From an uncultured Gammaproteobacteria bacterium (GTDB lineage: Bacteria > Pseudomonadota > Gammaproteobacteria > HyVt-429): 64,000 bases of DNA. Both the position numbers and the translations under genes were made by a program. Shown piece after piece: positions 46,271 through 56,457 of this stretch. A model generated the notes under the pieces. It did not search any database. It saw nothing but the letters and a program-made list of their open reading frames with translations, and was not told the DNA's origin. The first letter of the stretch is position 1. Each line of letters opens with the position of its first letter. The stretch covers positions 1 to 64,000 of the forward strand of contig CAMYOD010000006.1 in assembly GCA_947259975.1 (NCBI GenBank), written 5' to 3'.

Positions 46271-46299
46271 ATAGGTCAGGGCCGTTGGTCCTGACCTAT
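46271..46299 (-). terminator. Hairpin terminator, minus strand
   Basis: ATAGGTCAGG pairs with CCTGACCTAT (10 bp, 9-nt loop). Read on the minus strand it is followed by TTTTC, 20 bp after the stop of the gamma-carbonic-anhydrase-like gene. It also sits 37 bp after the GGDEF stop but has no T run on that strand. Confidence 0.7.
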
Positions 46300-46318
46300 C
46301 GTTGTCTAAGCGCCAAAC

Positions 46319-46858
46319 CTAATCTGATATGGCCGCAAGATAACGGTTTTTTAATTTCACATAGTGGGCTGCGGCGTAGGCGATATATTCCTGTTCCTCG
46401 TCCGTGAGCGTCCGTGCTTTGCGGGCCGGTGATCCCAGCCACAGATAGCCGCCGCTCAGTTCGCTGCCCTGGGTGACCAGAGCGCCGGCACCCACCATTG
46501 CACCGCTGTGTACGATGGCGTCGTCCATGATGATCGCACCCATGCCGATCAGGCAGCGATCCTCGATCGTGCAGCCGTGTAGCACGACCCGATGACCCAC
46601 GGTGACCTCGGTACCCACCAAGGTGGCGTAGCCCCCCGGATTGTAGCGACTGTCGTGGGTGACATGAACGATGGTGCCGTCTTGAATATTGCTGCGCGCG
46701 CCGATTTGGATGGACTGGATGTCGCCGCGCAGCACCGCCGTCGGCCAGATGGAACTGTTCGCGCCGATAGAGACCTGGCCGATGACGAGGGCGCTCGCGT
46801 CGACGTAGACGCCGCTGGCCAGGGAGGGCGTATACGATTCGAAGGGGCGAATGGCCAT
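46319..46858 (-). CDS. Gamma-carbonic-anhydrase-like hexapeptide protein
   Basis: The protein has 179 residues from ATG 46858 (the frame extends to 46885). It is a left-handed beta-helix with hexapeptide repeats (VIGQVSIGANSSIWPTAVLR and GCTIEDRCLIGMGAIIMDDA). The metal-ligand histidines are in HVTHDS and VLHGC, and the helix is followed by a C-terminal alpha-helix. It resembles YrdA/CaiE proteins of the gamma-CA family. Zinc sites look complete, but carbonic anhydrase activity often fails in this subgroup. Confidence 0.9.
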   Translation of the reverse strand: MAIRPFESYTPSLASGVYVDASALVIGQVSIGANSSIWPTAVLRGDIQSIQIGARSNIQDGTIVHVTHDSRYNPGGYATLVGTEVTVGHRVVLHGCTIEDRCLIGMGAIIMDDAIVHSGAMVGAGALVTQGSELSGGYLWLGSPARKARTLTDEEQEYIAYAAAHYVKLKNRYLAAISD

Positions 46859-47051
46859 AACATCCGAATTGTGCGTAATCCGCAAACCTATGCCAACGGT
46901 GACGTAAAGAGTTCAGGACCGATCAAGCGAAAGAAGCTCCTCCCACCCCTCTTCGTACGTTCACTTGGTGCAGTGTGGAGGCGCCGTTAACAGTGTGGCC
47001 GCGCGGCTCGGAAGCCTCTTTTCCGGTGTAACCAACCCGGGGTTGGCTGGT

Positions 47052-47288
47052 CTACAAGCCGATCATTTCAGCATGCCCGCCCTGTTCCGTAACCGTTTTC
47101 AGAATCGTCGCCGAATTCATGCGTTCCGGATTATATTCCACCACTGCAAGATGCGGCTTGTCTTCCGGCATATGCACACTGACCACACCATCCAGCGCCC
47201 GAACTGCATTCTCGATATCGCCGCGCGCTACCGCGCTGAGATCAGCATCAAAGTGTACTGTTACATCAACCAGCTGGATGTCCGTCAT
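47052..47288 (-). CDS. Small HMA-like protein lacking CxxC
   Basis: The protein has 78 residues from ATG 47288, with AGGTGAG upstream. Its beta-alpha-beta layout (DVTVHFDADLSAVARGDIENAV, then VVSVHMPEDKPHLAVVEYNPERM, then ATILKTVTEQGGHAEMIG) is that of heavy-metal-associated domains. The metal loop CxxC is replaced by DADLSA, so copper binding of the usual kind is unlikely. It is divergent from metH, and a palindrome TTGAC-N4-GTCAA lies upstream. Confidence 0.7.
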   Translation of the reverse strand: MTDIQLVDVTVHFDADLSAVARGDIENAVRALDGVVSVHMPEDKPHLAVVEYNPERMNSATILKTVTEQGGHAEMIGL

Positions 47289-47605
47289 AATACTCACCTC
47301 CCGGCCCTCTCATGCGCGAAGAGCCCTCGGTAACTTCCCGACCTTGGCGCCTATACCACCAAAAGTAAGCATATTTTGTCAGATCGATATCCGGAAATCT
47401 TTGACCGCAGTCAATGTCTTCCAATTCTGTGCCCGGCACGGACCCAGCCAATTTGTGCGAGCGCAGCGGCCAGGCTGCGCCGTAGCCGCGTGTCTCTTGT
47501 TGCCGACAGTCCTGCCAGGACCTTTGCGTCTTTACGCCGGTGCCGGTAAGGTTCACCCCCTTTTGGCCATTTATGGGCCGACTAAGAGCCTGATAAACTA
47601 GGGAA
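47289..47605. other. 317-bp divergent gap before metH
   Basis: This region separates the HMA-like gene from metH. It holds the FNR-family-like palindrome at 47401-47414 and a small hairpin GGCC-ATTTAT-GGGCC near 47569. I looked for a cobalamin riboswitch (B12 box) because metH uses cobalamin, and found none that I can support. Confidence 0.5.
47401..47414 (-). promoter_or_regulatory. FNR-family-like palindrome
   Basis: TTGACCGCAGTCAA is a perfect TTGAC-N4-GTCAA dyad. On the minus strand a -10-like CAAAAT lies at 47373-47378, placing the box centre about 41 bp before the expected start site for the HMA-like gene. Box bases differ from FNR (TTGAT) at the fifth position, so the factor may be another CRP/FNR relative. 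Confidence 0.4.
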
Positions 47606-50600
47606 ATGACCGACATCGAGTTGAAAAATGCCCGCCAGGCCCGGATCGCCCGCTTCAAAGCCCTCCTGGGCGAGCGCATCCTGATCCTGGACGGTGCCAT
47701 GGGCACCATGATCCAGGGATACAAGCTGGACGAGGCGGGCTATCGCGGTGCGCGTTTTAAGGATCATCCGGGTGATCTCAAGGGTAATAACGATCTGTTA
47801 TCACTGACGCAGCCGGATATTATTCGTGACATCCATGCGGCCTACCTTGCAGCCGGCGCGGATATCGTCGAGACCAACACATTCAATGCCACGGCGATCT
47901 CGCTGGCGGACTACCAGCAGGAAGATCTGGTTTACGAACTCAACTTTGAGTCGGCCAGGTTGGCACGGGAGGCGGCGGACGCGTCCGCAACCGACGACAA
48001 GCCGCGATTCGTTGCCGGTGTGCTGGGCCCCACCAATCGCACCGCGTCCCTGAGCCCGGACGTCAACAACCCGGGGTTCCGCAATGTCGGCTTCGACGAT
48101 CTGCGTGAAACGTACCTGGAGGCGATCCGCGGTTTAGTGGACGGCGGCGCTGACATCCTGTTGGTGGAAACCATTTTCGACACCCTGAATGCCAAGGCCG
48201 CCCTGTTTTCCATCGACGAGTTTTTCGAACAGGCCGGCGAGCAATTGCCAATCGTCATCTCCGGCACCATCACTGATGCCTCCGGCCGTACCCTTTCGGG
48301 ACAGACGGCGGAAGCTTTTTATAATTCGCTGCGCCACGCCAAGCCGGTTTCCATTGGCTTCAATTGTGCTCTGGGTGCGGAACAGCTGCGTCAATATGTC
48401 GAGGAGCTTTCGGGCATCGCCGACTGTGGCGTCAACGCGCACCCCAATGCGGGCCTGCCGAACGAGTTTGGCGAATACGACGAGTCGCCGGAGGTGATGG
48501 CACGGGAGATCGGCGAATGGGCCCAGGCCGGATACCTTAATATTATAGGCGGCTGTTGCGGCACCACGCCCGCGCACATTCAAGCCATTCATGATGCGGT
48601 AAGCCAACATCCGCCACGGTCGATTCCGCCGCGTGATTACACGACTCGGTTGTCCGGCCTCGAGCCACTGAACATTCGCACCGACTCCTTATTCGTCAAC
48701 GTGGGTGAGCGCACCAATGTCACCGGCTCGGCCCGCTTCAAGAAATTGATTCTGGATGACGACTACGACACCGCGTTGGACGTGGCACGCCATCAGGTGG
48801 AGGCCGGCGCGCAGATTATCGATGTCAACATGGATGAGGCCATGCTCGACGGCGTCGCGGCCATGCAGGCCTTTCTGAACCTGGTCGCCTCGGAACCGGA
48901 TATCTCCAAGGTGCCGGTCATGATTGATTCCAGTAAGTGGCCGATCATCGAGGCCGGCCTCAAATGCATCCAGGGTAAGGGTGTCGTCAATTCAATCAGC
49001 ATGAAAGAAGGCGAGGCGGAATTTCTGCGCCAGGCCAAGCTCGTGCGGCGCTATGGTGCGGCGGTCATTGTCATGGCCTTCGATGAGGCCGGGCAGGCGG
49101 ACAGCAAGGAGCGCAAGGTAGCAATCTGTGCCCGGGCCTACAAACTGCTCACCGAGCAGGCCGGATTTCCGCCCGAGGACATCATTTTCGACCCGAACAT
49201 CTTTGCGGTGGCCACCGGCATCGAGGAACACAATGCCTATGGTGTGGATTTCATCGAGGCGGTGCGGGAGATCAATAAGACCCTGCCCCATGCCCTGGTC
49301 TCCGGCGGGGTCAGCAACGTTTCGTTCAGCTTCCGCGGCAACAACCCGGTGCGCGAGGCGATCCATGCGGTGTTTCTGTATCACGCGATCCAGGCTGGTA
49401 TGGATATGGGTATCGTCAATGCCGGTCAACTGGCGGTGTACGAAGAAATCCCCGCCGAGCTGCGCGAGCGGGTGGAAGATGTGGTGCTCAATCGCCGCGA
49501 AGATGCCACCGAGCGTTTGCTGGAGATCGCCGATCAGTTTAAGGGCGAAGGCAAGGCCGCAGTCCGCGAGGAGGACCTGGCCTGGCGCGAGTGGGGTGTG
49601 GCCAAACGCCTGGAGCATGCGCTGGTGAAAGGGATCGACGCCTATGTCATCGAAGATACCGAGGAGGCGCGTCAGCACTTCGATCGTCCTATCCAGGTGA
49701 TCGAAGGTCCGCTTATGGACGGCATGAACGTGGTCGGTGACCTGTTCGGTGATGGCAAGATGTTTCTACCACAGGTGGTGAAATCCGCGCGGGTAATGAA
49801 AAAGGCCGTTGCTCATCTGGTGCCCTTCATCGAGCAGGAAAAAGCGGCGGGTGCGCGCGCCAAGGGCAGGATCCTCATGGCCACGGTCAAGGGCGATGTG
49901 CATGACATCGGCAAGAACATCGTCGGCGTCGTGCTGCAGTGTAACAACTTCGAGGTCATCGATCTCGGCGTCATGGTACCGGCGCAAAAGATCCTCGACA
50001 CCGCGAAAGAAGAGCAGGTGGATATCATCGGCCTGTCGGGTCTGATCACGCCGTCATTGGATGAGATGGCGCATCTGGCCAGCGAAATGCAGCGCCAGAA
50101 CTTCAGCGTGCCGCTCTTGATCGGCGGCGCGACCACCTCGCGGGTGCACACCGCGGTCAAGATCGAGCCCAATTACGAAGGCACGACGGTGTATGTGAAA
50201 GACGCCTCGCGCGCGGTGGGCGTGGCGCAAAATCTGCTCAGCGACGAGCTGCAAGCGGATTATGTCGCAAGCATTCGTGACGAATACGAGCAGGTGCGCA
50301 CACAACACGCCGGCAAACGTCGCAAGATCGCGTGGCTCAGTCTCGCGCAGGCGCGTGCCAACAAGGTGCCCATCGATTGGTCGGCCTATACGCCGCCGGT
50401 GCCGAAGCGACTCGGTATCGAGGTGTTCGACAACTACCCGCTTGATGAAATCGCCGCGTATATCGACTGGACCCCATTCTTCCACGCCTGGGAGCTCAAG
50501 GGCAGTTACCCGAAAATCTTCGATGATGCCGACAAGGGTAATGAAGCCAAAAAACTGTTCGCTGATGCGCAGGCCATGCTCAAGCAGATCATTACGGAAA

Positions 50601-51343
50601 AGTGGTTAACGGCACGCGCGGTGATCGGCCTGTTTCCCGCCAGCCAGGTCAACGACGATGACATTGAGGTCTACGCGACTGAAGACCGCGACGAAGTGCT
50701 GACAACGTTGCATCATCTGCGCCAACAGGATCAACGGCCGCCGGGTAAACCGAATCGTTGCCTGGCGGATTTCGTTGCGCCCAAGGACACGAACATCAAG
50801 GACTATATGGGTGGGTTCGCGGTCACCGCCGGTATCGGTATCGAGGAACACGTACAACGTTTTGAGGCGGCGCACGACGATTATCATGCGATCCTGCTCA
50901 AGGCCCTGGCCGATCGATTGGCGGAGGCCTTCGCCGAGCTGATGCATGGTCGGGTGCGCAAGGAGTTCTGGGGTTATGTGGCCGACGAGACGTTGAGTAA
51001 CGAACAAGTGATCAAGGAGGAATACCAGGGCATTCGTCCGGCCCCCGGCTATCCCGCATGTCCGGAGCACACCGAGAAGGATCTGCTATGGCAGCTGCTG
51101 GATGCGGAAAACAACACCGGTATCTGGCTTACCGAGTCCAGGGCCATGGCGCCGGCGGCGTCGGTCAGTGGCTGGTACTTTGCGCACCCCGTGGCAGGTT
51201 ATTTCGCCGTCGGCAAGATCAACCGCGACCAGGTCGAAGACTATGCCCGGCGTAAAGGTCTCTTGGTCGAGGAAGTCGAACGCTGGCTTGCGCCAAACCT
51301 GGGTTACGAGCCCGGCACCGCGGCGAAGACCGCCGCAGGCTGA
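47606..51343 (+). CDS. metH: Cobalamin-dependent methionine synthase
   Basis: The protein has 1245 residues with the four-module layout. The homocysteine domain has [11 protein letters not shown] and the zinc GGCCGTTP. The folate domain contains [18 protein letters not shown] and the [11 protein letters not shown] segment. The cobalamin domain has the B12-binding [14 protein letters not shown] (His axial ligand) and [13 protein letters not shown]. The activation domain binds SAM and has [15 protein letters not shown]. It methylates homocysteine using 5-methyl-THF from MetF. Confidence 0.97.
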   Translation: MTDIELKNARQARIARFKALLGERILILDGAMGTMIQGYKLDEAGYRGARFKDHPGDLKGNNDLLSLTQPDIIRDIHAAYLAAGADIVETNTFNATAISLADYQQEDLVYELNFESARLAREAADASATDDKPRFVAGVLGPTNRTASLSPDVNNPGFRNVGFDDLRETYLEAIRGLVDGGADILLVETIFDTLNAKAALFSIDEFFEQAGEQLPIVISGTITDASGRTLSGQTAEAFYNSLRHAKPVSIGFNCALGAEQLRQYVEELSGIADCGVNAHPNAGLPNEFGEYDESPEVMAREIGEWAQAGYLNIIGGCCGTTPAHIQAIHDAVSQHPPRSIPPRDYTTRLSGLEPLNIRTDSLFVNVGERTNVTGSARFKKLILDDDYDTALDVARHQVEAGAQIIDVNMDEAMLDGVAAMQAFLNLVASEPDISKVPVMIDSSKWPIIEAGLKCIQGKGVVNSISMKEGEAEFLRQAKLVRRYGAAVIVMAFDEAGQADSKERKVAICARAYKLLTEQAGFPPEDIIFDPNIFAVATGIEEHNAYGVDFIEAVREINKTLPHALVSGGVSNVSFSFRGNNPVREAIHAVFLYHAIQAGMDMGIVNAGQLAVYEEIPAELRERVEDVVLNRREDATERLLEIADQFKGEGKAAVREEDLAWREWGVAKRLEHALVKGIDAYVIEDTEEARQHFDRPIQVIEGPLMDGMNVVGDLFGDGKMFLPQVVKSARVMKKAVAHLVPFIEQEKAAGARAKGRILMATVKGDVHDIGKNIVGVVLQCNNFEVIDLGVMVPAQKILDTAKEEQVDIIGLSGLITPSLDEMAHLASEMQRQNFSVPLLIGGATTSRVHTAVKIEPNYEGTTVYVKDASRAVGVAQNLLSDELQADYVASIRDEYEQVRTQHAGKRRKIAWLSLAQARANKVPIDWSAYTPPVPKRLGIEVFDNYPLDEIAAYIDWTPFFHAWELKGSYPKIFDDADKGNEAKKLFADAQAMLKQIITEKWLTARAVIGLFPASQVNDDDIEVYATEDRDEVLTTLHHLRQQDQRPPGKPNRCLADFVAPKDTNIKDYMGGFAVTAGIGIEEHVQRFEAAHDDYHAILLKALADRLAEAFAELMHGRVRKEFWGYVADETLSNEQVIKEEYQGIRPAPGYPACPEHTEKDLLWQLLDAENNTGIWLTESRAMAPAASVSGWYFAHPVAGYFAVGKINRDQVEDYARRKGLLVEEVERWLAPNLGYEPGTAAKTAAG

Positions 51344-51352
51344 GTGATCCTG

Positions 51353-51391
51353 GTCCGGCAAGGCCGATCAATGTGATCGGCCTTGCCGGAC
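51353..51391 (+). terminator. Long perfect hairpin after metH
   Basis: An 18-bp perfect stem runs from GTCCGGCAAGGCCGATCA to its exact complement, with only ATG as loop, starting 10 bp after the metH stop. There is no T run on either strand, so it is not a classic Rho-independent terminator. It may protect the 3' end or act on both strands. Confidence 0.45.
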
Positions 51392-51601
51392 AGCGACCTG
51401 ATGCGACGCGCGTGTTGCTGGAATTCAGATGCCGGCGTATCCCCCGTGGCGGCCGACGGTTCGCCAATGTCCTGTAAATCGCTATATGCCCCCATGAAGC
51501 TCGATGCGTAACAGGCTACCCAGGAGAATCCGCGCGCCGACCGCTAACCCGCGCGCCCCGCGGCGCTATCACGCGCAAATGCAGGAACTGACCCGCGCCG
51601 G

Positions 51602-54376
51602 TCAGGTCAGCGCCGCATGGGCCGCCGCCAGCCGTGCCACCGGCACCCGCGGCGGCGAGCAGGAGACATAGTCCAGCCCGATCTCGTTGCAGAAGCGAAT
51701 CGACGCGGGATGCCCGCCCTGTTCACCGCAGATACCCACCTTGAGTCCGGGACGCGCACGGCGACCCCATTCGACGGCGATCTTCATCAACTGGCCGACA
51801 CCCTTCACATCCAGAACCTCAAACGGGTTGTCCTGCAGGATGTCGTTTTCGTTGTACATGGGCAGGAACTTGTTCTCCGCATCCTCGCGCGAGAAGGAAA
51901 AGGTGGCCTGACTCAAGTCATTGGTGCCGAAGGAGAAGAACTCCGCATGCTCGGCCAGGTTCTCGGCGCGCATGCAGGCCCGCACCACCTCGATCATGGT
52001 GCCGAATTTGAGATCGACGCTCACGCCAATGTCTTTTTCCACTTCCTGCTTGATTCGGTCGATATGCGATTTGACGCGGATGAGTTCCTGCGCCGTGCAG
52101 ACCTGGGGCACCATGATTTCGGGATGCACTTCAAGCCCGGCCGCGATGCACTCGGCGGCGGCCTCGAGGACCGCGCGGATCTGCATGGCGTAGATTTCCG
52201 GGTAGGTAATCCCCAGACGAACGCCGCGATGGCCGAGCATGGGATTGACCTCGAACAGTTCGCGCACCTTGTGCAGCATGAGGTCCTTGCGGGCAATGGC
52301 GTCATCGATCATGGCGACATCAAGCCTGTCCTGCGGCAGGCCCGCGGCCGCATCCGTGCCGGGCTGCAAACCACTGAGCAGATCCCGGAGGCCTTCCGCC
52401 GAGGCGCGCAGCTGATGCAGATTGGTCAGCTGCTGCTCGAGCTGCCGCTCGCTGGGCAGAAATTCGTGTATTGGCGGGTCCAGCAGCCGAATCGTCACCG
52501 GCCGCGGCGACATCGCTTCGAACAGGGCCTTGAAGTCAGCGCGCTGCATGGGCAGCAGTCGATCCAGCGCCTTCTGGCGTTCGTCGGCGGTATTCGCCAG
52601 GATCATGTCGACCACTGCCGGCAGCCGTTCCTGCGCATTGAACATACGCTCGGTGCGGCACAGACCGATACCCATGGCGCCGTAATCCACCGCCCGCGCC
52701 GCGTCCTCGGGTGTGTCCACATTGGTCATCACCTTTAGCGGCGCCGCTTCGTCGGCCCAGCTCAACAGCGTACGCAGTTCGTCGGAGAACTCAGGCTCGA
52801 CCGTGGCGATCGCGCCGAGGTAGACATTTCCGTTGCCGCCGTCGATGGTGACGACATCGCCTTCGTGCAACACCATCTCACCGATCCTGGCGACCCGGTT
52901 TTGGGTATTCACATGAATGCCTTCGGCGCCAGCGACACAGGGCTTGCCCATGCCACGGGCCACCACCGCCGCGTGCGAAGTCTTGCCGCCGCGGCTGGTG
53001 AGGATGCCCTGGGAGGCGAAGAAGCCATGGATATCCTCGGGTTTGGTTTCCTCGCGCACCAGGATGACGTTCTCTCCGGCGCGGCCCATCAATTCAGCGC
53101 GATCGGCATCGAATACGACCTTGCCGGACGCCGCGCCGGGGGAGGCGGGTAGACCCTGTACCGCCGCCTGCTTGTTCGCACTCGGATCGAGCCGCGGATG
53201 CAACAACTGCTCGAGCAGCTCGGGATCGACTCGTAACAGGGCCTGCTCGCGGGTGATCAGTCCCTCGGCCACCATTTCCACCGAGGTGCGCACCATGGCG
53301 GCGGCATTCATTTTGCCGTTACGCGTCTGTAGACAATACAGCGTGCCCTTCTCGATGGTGTACTCGTAGTCCTGCACTTCGCGATAGTGTGACTCGAGTT
53401 TGTCGCGCAACTCCACCAGCTGCGGATACAGCGCGGACATTTCCTGTTCCATCTCCTGCACCGGTTTGGGCGTACGGATTCCGGCCACCACGTCTTCGCC
53501 CTGGGCGTTGACCAGGTATTCGCCGAACATATGGTTTTCGCCGGTGCCGGGATTACGGGTGAAGCCCACGCCCGTGGCGCAATCGTTGCCCATGTTACCG
53601 AACACCATGGTCACCACATTGACCGCGGTACCATTTGCCATATCCGGCGTAATATGAAACTCGCGCCGATAGTCCACCGCACGCTTGCCCTTCCAGGAGT
53701 CGAACACCGCCTTGATCGCAATCTCAAGTTGCGCATAGACATCTTCCGGAAATGGCGCGCCGGTATGTTCGCGTACTACGTCGAGAAAGACCTCGCTGAT
53801 TTCCTTCAGGTGTGCCGCCGTCAGGCCCACGTCCGCCTTGACGCCTTCGCGTTGTTTGATTGCCTCGAAGGGCTCATCGAAACGCTCATCGGGCACACCG
53901 AGAGCCACCTTGCCGAATAATTGAATGAAGCGGCGGTAGGCGTCGTAGCCGAAACGTTCGTCGCCGGTTTGGCGGATCAGGCCGTTAAGCGTGTCGCCAT
54001 TCAGCCCCAAGTTCAAAATGGTGTCCATCATGCCCGGCATGGACATGGCCGAGCCGGAGCGCACCGATACCAGCAGCGGATGGTCCGGGTCACCGAAACC
54101 CTTTCCGGTCGCGACCTCCAACGCCTGCATCTGCGCGCGTACGTCGTCCATGAGTCCGGCGGGCAGGTTTCGCTTGGTATCGTCCAGATAAGTGAGACAG
54201 GCCGCCGTGCTGATGACGAAACCGGGCGGTACATTGAGACCGATCTGCGTCATCTCACATAGATTCGCCCCCTTGCCGCCAAGCAGCTTCTTGTCATGAC
54301 CATCGCCCTCGGTAAATGAAAAGACGAATTTCTCTGCGGCGCCGGCAGACGGGGTGGCTGAACTCTGTGTCGACAT
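51602..54376 (-). CDS. ppdK: Pyruvate, phosphate dikinase
   Basis: The protein has 924 residues from ATG 54376, with GAGGT upstream. The nucleotide-binding domain starts KKLLGGKGANLCEMTQIG. The swivelling domain has the phosphorylated His in SRGGKTSHAAVVARGMGKPC. The C-terminal PEP-binding barrel has GIGLCRTERMF, the acidic GRRARPGLKVGICGEQGG and the catalytic Cys near SCSPPRVP. It interconverts pyruvate, ATP and phosphate with PEP, AMP and pyrophosphate, and can serve glycolysis or gluconeogenesis. No PpdK regulatory protein gene adjoins. Confidence 0.96.
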   Translation of the reverse strand: MSTQSSATPSAGAAEKFVFSFTEGDGHDKKLLGGKGANLCEMTQIGLNVPPGFVISTAACLTYLDDTKRNLPAGLMDDVRAQMQALEVATGKGFGDPDHPLLVSVRSGSAMSMPGMMDTILNLGLNGDTLNGLIRQTGDERFGYDAYRRFIQLFGKVALGVPDERFDEPFEAIKQREGVKADVGLTAAHLKEISEVFLDVVREHTGAPFPEDVYAQLEIAIKAVFDSWKGKRAVDYRREFHITPDMANGTAVNVVTMVFGNMGNDCATGVGFTRNPGTGENHMFGEYLVNAQGEDVVAGIRTPKPVQEMEQEMSALYPQLVELRDKLESHYREVQDYEYTIEKGTLYCLQTRNGKMNAAAMVRTSVEMVAEGLITREQALLRVDPELLEQLLHPRLDPSANKQAAVQGLPASPGAASGKVVFDADRAELMGRAGENVILVREETKPEDIHGFFASQGILTSRGGKTSHAAVVARGMGKPCVAGAEGIHVNTQNRVARIGEMVLHEGDVVTIDGGNGNVYLGAIATVEPEFSDELRTLLSWADEAAPLKVMTNVDTPEDAARAVDYGAMGIGLCRTERMFNAQERLPAVVDMILANTADERQKALDRLLPMQRADFKALFEAMSPRPVTIRLLDPPIHEFLPSERQLEQQLTNLHQLRASAEGLRDLLSGLQPGTDAAAGLPQDRLDVAMIDDAIARKDLMLHKVRELFEVNPMLGHRGVRLGITYPEIYAMQIRAVLEAAAECIAAGLEVHPEIMVPQVCTAQELIRVKSHIDRIKQEVEKDIGVSVDLKFGTMIEVVRACMRAENLAEHAEFFSFGTNDLSQATFSFSREDAENKFLPMYNENDILQDNPFEVLDVKGVGQLMKIAVEWGRRARPGLKVGICGEQGGHPASIRFCNEIGLDYVSCSPPRVPVARLAAAHAALT

Positions 54377-54591
54377 GGATCTAACCTCGGTGGGATTTAA
54401 CACCTGAAACTGTGCGGGCCCGTGGCTGGGCGCAGTGGTGCACTACAGACAGGGTCGAGTCCGTATTTTCTCAGAAAACGGGGTCGGAAACTATCTCCAC
54501 GAGATTACCGCCGGCGTCAGCCAAGGCCGGGCAGAAATGCCTTCGTCGACGACGGTAATTGTTGACTCTACCGATGGGCTATTATGCGGAG

Positions 54592-55230
54592 ATGAGCGAC
54601 ACGACCCCCGAGCCAATTTTGTGGTATTTCGCGGACCCGATGTGTTCATGGTGCTGGGGGTTTTCGCCGGTCATCAGTCGCATCAAAACCGAATTCGTCG
54701 GCGATCTCAATATTGCACTGAATCTGGGCGGATTGCGGCCTGGCACCACCGAACCGATCAGTGGGTCACAAAGAGACGACATCCTCCACCACTGGCGTGA
54801 CGTGCAGCGGATGACCGGGCAGCTCTTCAGGTTCGACGGCGCCATGCCGCCGGGTTTCATCTACGATACCGAGCCACCGAGCCGCGCCGTGCTGGCATTC
54901 GCAGAACTGGACGCGGACGAAACCCTGGCCTATTTCACGGCGATCCAGTCGGCCTTTTACACCGAGGGGCGCGATGTCACCCAGACTGATGTGCTGGCGG
55001 AACTGGCGGTGGCATTTCCGGTTGACCGGGACAGGTTTATCGAACTGTTTACGTCCCAAGAATTACGCGAACGAACCGGGCGGCACTTTCTGCGCGCCCG
55101 ACGCGCCGGGATCCGTGGTTTCCCAAGCATGGTCTGGCAGGTTGGCGATATAATCGAGTTGTTGGCCGGCGGCTACATATCTTATGAAGAATTGTCTGCC
55201 GCCATAACCGAGCGACTGTCACAAACGTAA
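54592..55230 (+). CDS. DsbA/FrnE-family thioredoxin-fold protein
   Basis: The protein has 212 residues from ATG 54592 (ATG 54574 is also possible; neither has a clear ribosome binding site). The active site reads ADPMCSWCWGFSP, with a CSWC redox pair as in DsbA-like FrnE proteins. A helical insertion domain follows, and the cis-Pro loop is GIRGFPSMVW. No signal peptide is present, so it is cytoplasmic, like FrnE of Deinococcus, an oxidoreductase. Substrate unknown. Confidence 0.85.
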   Translation: MSDTTPEPILWYFADPMCSWCWGFSPVISRIKTEFVGDLNIALNLGGLRPGTTEPISGSQRDDILHHWRDVQRMTGQLFRFDGAMPPGFIYDTEPPSRAVLAFAELDADETLAYFTAIQSAFYTEGRDVTQTDVLAELAVAFPVDRDRFIELFTSQELRERTGRHFLRARRAGIRGFPSMVWQVGDIIELLAGGYISYEELSAAITERLSQT

Positions 55231-55311
55231 TATTCGGCGGCCATGTATCATTGAATAGGATGCGCTTGTCCGGACTCCCGTTTTGTACCACCATTTCGGT
55301 ACGATTAGTTA

Positions 55312-56084
55312 ATGACCCAACATTATAGGAAGATCACGGTTTCTCTCATCGCGCTTCTGCTCGTGGGGCGCGGGGCTTGAATGGAGTGATCTCCGTGGCG
55401 CAGGGCACCGAAGTCGCCGTGGAGCCGGTGGGCATCGGGCTGACCTTCACCCCCGGACAGATCCTGGACCCGGCAAATGATCTGATAGAACGTTTCTCGT
55501 GGATTGTGTTGGCGAGTGGCAGTTCATTGGGAATACAACGGGTGCTGCTCGATGTCACCGCATCCCTCGGATTTACCCTGCTCGTCAGTGCGTTTGTAGT
55601 AGGCGCGCTGTTTTTAATGTGGCGACCCGGATTCTTGTCGGCTGGTACCAGGCGCGCACTCTATCGGTTGACGTTGGTACTGATCATCGTGCGCTTCGCC
55701 ATTCCCGCCATCGCTATATGCAGCGAGGGCCTGTACGACATGTTTCTTGAGTCCCAATTTATCGAGTCCAAGCAGCAATTGGAGCGCACCGCGCAGAACA
55801 TCGGCGAAATAAACCGCGAGACGCAAGCACCGATCGCAGACGGGGAAGACCGAACGTTCTTCGAAAGTGCGCGGCGTGCGTATGAATCCGCAACCAATGC
55901 GGTGAGTATCGAAAAGCGCATGGAGTCATTGAAGCAGGCGGTGGCGAACGTGAGTGAAAATGCAATCAATCTAATCGTAGTATTTGTTTTGCAGACAATC
56001 CTTTTTCCGCTACTGTTCCTTTGGCTTATCATCCAGTTGGTCAAGCAAACCTTGCACGCCTCGTTCAGGTTCGGTGCGGATTGA
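55312..56084 (+). pseudogene. Membrane protein with frameshifted signal segment
   Basis: From TTG 55377 a 235-residue protein reads to 56084, with hydrophobic helices at about 62-82, 98-117 and 198-222 and a helical coiled segment between (LESQFIESKQQLERTAQNIG). It lacks a normal start and ribosome binding site. A separate frame from ATG 55312 gives MTQHYRKITVSLIALLLVGR, a signal peptide, and stops at TGA 55378-55380. One extra base within the G-rich run near 55370 would join the two. So the gene is probably frameshifted, or the sequence has an error there. Confidence 0.6.
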
Positions 56085-56107
56085 TATGTAACTGACCAGG
56101 AGGGGCT

Positions 56108-56368
56108 GTGAAGAAACTAAAAAATGAAGCCGAGTTGACGAAGGCGGCAATCCTGGCCGGCATGAAATACGGTGAGGATCGCGGCGCGGTGGAATGGGAG
56201 CCGACAGACTCGGCGAGCGAGAAAATTCTATATATCTATCGATTACTGGTACACGACAAGGTCATTCAGCCGTTGCCGGAAGATCAGGTCTCACAGAAAT
56301 CTATGCGTCACAAACTCGCGCTGTGGTATTCGAAACAACTGCCGAAGGATCATCCGTTATTGAGATAG
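56108..56368 (+). CDS. DUF5062-like small protein
   Basis: The protein has 86 residues from GTG 56108, with a strong AGGAGGGG upstream. It is helical and charged (KKLKNEAELTKAAILAGMKY, then ILYIYRLLVHDKVIQPL). It resembles the DUF5062 family of gammaproteobacteria as I recall it. Its function is unknown, and it has no signal or membrane helix. Confidence 0.7.
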   Translation: MKKLKNEAELTKAAILAGMKYGEDRGAVEWEPTDSASEKILYIYRLLVHDKVIQPLPEDQVSQKSMRHKLALWYSKQLPKDHPLLR

Positions 56369-56457
56369 CATATTCGCAGTCGACGCTTGGCTATGGGCAT
56401 TAGGCTTTATGGCGAGTCGTCCCTGGAGACAGACATGACAGAAAAACCAGGATCGAT

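Noticed and set aside
47440-47605. Cobalamin riboswitch before metH
   Set aside because: I looked for the B12 box and its surrounding pairs and found only partial resemblance; the gap has no arrangement I would call a riboswitch.
51602-54376. Phosphoenolpyruvate synthase instead of PPDK
   Set aside because: Length about 924 and the N-terminal KLLGGKGANLCEM and GYDAYRRFIQ pattern fit PPDK; PpsA is shorter and starts differently.
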